NCBI GenBank assembly: GCA_001897605.1
Contig: MKTL01000020.1
Coordinates: forward strand, 1 to 34,440
Length of the DNA: 34,440 nucleotides
From: Clostridiales bacterium 38-18
GTDB taxonomy: Bacteria; Bacillota; Clostridia; Peptostreptococcales; Acidaminobacteraceae
Direction of reading: 5' to 3'
Below the pieces are notes generated by a model. The model did no database searches. It was not told the origin of the DNA and was given only the letters and a program-made list of their open reading frames with translations. How positions within the stretch are numbered: the stretch's first letter is position 1; every line of letters starts with the position of its first letter. The translations under genes and the position numbers were made by a program. Positions 34,162 through 34,440 of this stretch are shown here, piece by piece.

Positions 34162-34251
34162 ATCAAAAACAATGTATTTTGATTGGATTTATGATATTCT
34201 AGTAGAGGTAAAACCCCGATGCGGAGAAAAAATGGTGAAGGAGGATTTAGA

Positions 34252-34440
34252 ATGTTTGATAAAGATCAAATTTCTATTCTTAAAGCAGCTGTAGATAAAG
34301 AGAATGCTAAAACGCAAGAAAAATTGCAAAAAAGACCAGAGCGTAAAAAAGAATTCACAACAGGTTCTGGCGCACCAGTCAACAGATACTACACACCAGT
34401 AGATATCGCAGATATCGATTATATGAACGATATCGGCTTA
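34252..34440 (+). CDS. Methylmalonyl-CoA mutase large subunit, N-terminal fragment (truncated by window edge)
   Basis: Sixty-three codons run open to the window end. After a lysine-rich start comes KKEFTTGSGAPVNRYYTP, then DIADIDYMNDIGL. This matches the conserved N-terminal segment of methylmalonyl-CoA mutase catalytic chains, in which the text continues into the TIM-barrel domain. The enzyme interconverts succinyl-CoA and methylmalonyl-CoA with adenosylcobalamin, as in propionate metabolism. GAAGGAGGA precedes ATG 34252. The related isobutyryl-CoA mutase large chain cannot be excluded from this fragment. The 279-base upstream gap holds a terminator and two inverted repeats, with no cobalamin riboswitch recognised. 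Confidence 0.8.
   Translation, partial: MFDKDQISILKAAVDKENAKTQEKLQKRPERKKEFTTGSGAPVNRYYTPVDIADIDYMNDIGL

Noticed and set aside
33973..34251. Cobalamin riboswitch upstream of the B12-dependent mutase gene
   Set aside because: No B12-box-like or multi-stem conserved structure is seen; the gap is mostly A/T with simple dyads.

Overview
The window looks like a chromosomal housekeeping segment of a low-GC Gram-positive bacterium, most likely an anaerobic, fermentative member of the Clostridia (Bacillota). The reasons are gene order, protein families (PurR of the pur-operon type, SpoVG, YabN-type MazG fusion, RqcP, LytR-CpsA-Psr), strong AGGAGG-type ribosome binding sites, frequent GTG/TTG starts and extended -10 promoters. 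A two-subunit class I fumarase, a 3-hydroxybutyryl-CoA dehydrogenase and the start of a methylmalonyl-CoA mutase gene fit anaerobic organic-acid or amino-acid metabolism. The genus cannot be fixed from sequence reading alone.

Layout. (1) 1-1698: the 5' tip of a minus-strand gene, a nested palindromic element at 114-201, and a minus-strand beta-CASP metallo-beta-lactamase RNase. (2) 1845-7614: a plus-strand run holding a membrane-anchored DUF4015 glycoside-hydrolase-like protein, pyrE, trmB, a cardiolipin synthase that appears to start at ATC, lspA and hbd. (3) 7712-10196: an LCP cell-wall ligase and murC, convergent on a shared hairpin. (4) 10389-31321: a long plus-strand region that follows the Bacillus/Clostridium purR-spoVG-glmU-prs-pth-mfd-(prsA)-spoVB/yabM-yabN-hup-yabO-divIC-...-tilS-ftsH order. 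The sporulation genes usually interleaved there (spoVT, yabP, yabQ, spoIIE), and yabR and hprT, are absent. A ppx/gppA gene, tRNA-Asp, tRNA-Thr and a tldD/tldE pair occupy the divIC-tilS interval. (5) 31516-34440: an FlK-type thioesterase, fumarase alpha and beta subunits, a small SAM methyltransferase, and the truncated start of a methylmalonyl-CoA mutase gene preceded by two inverted repeats.

How the genes relate. The central cluster joins cell-wall precursor synthesis (GlmU, MurC, lipid flippase), nucleotide supply (PurR, Prs, PyrE), translation quality control (Pth, RqcP, TilS, TrmB), DNA repair coupled to transcription (Mfd), cell division (DivIC) and membrane protein quality control (FtsH). 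A textbook sigma-H promoter lies upstream of spoVG even though the neighbouring sporulation genes are missing.

I found no convincing undescribed multi-gene system, defence island, prophage, CRISPR array or insertion sequence. The items most worth a second look are the sporulation-stripped locus with its retained sigma-H promoter, the ATC start of the cardiolipin synthase, the thioesterase with the FlK triad beside fumarase, and the nested palindrome at the left end. All intergenic gaps are under 300 bases apart from the tRNA interval at 24687-25125, which is described. Promoter and operator calls come from reading consensus motifs by eye.
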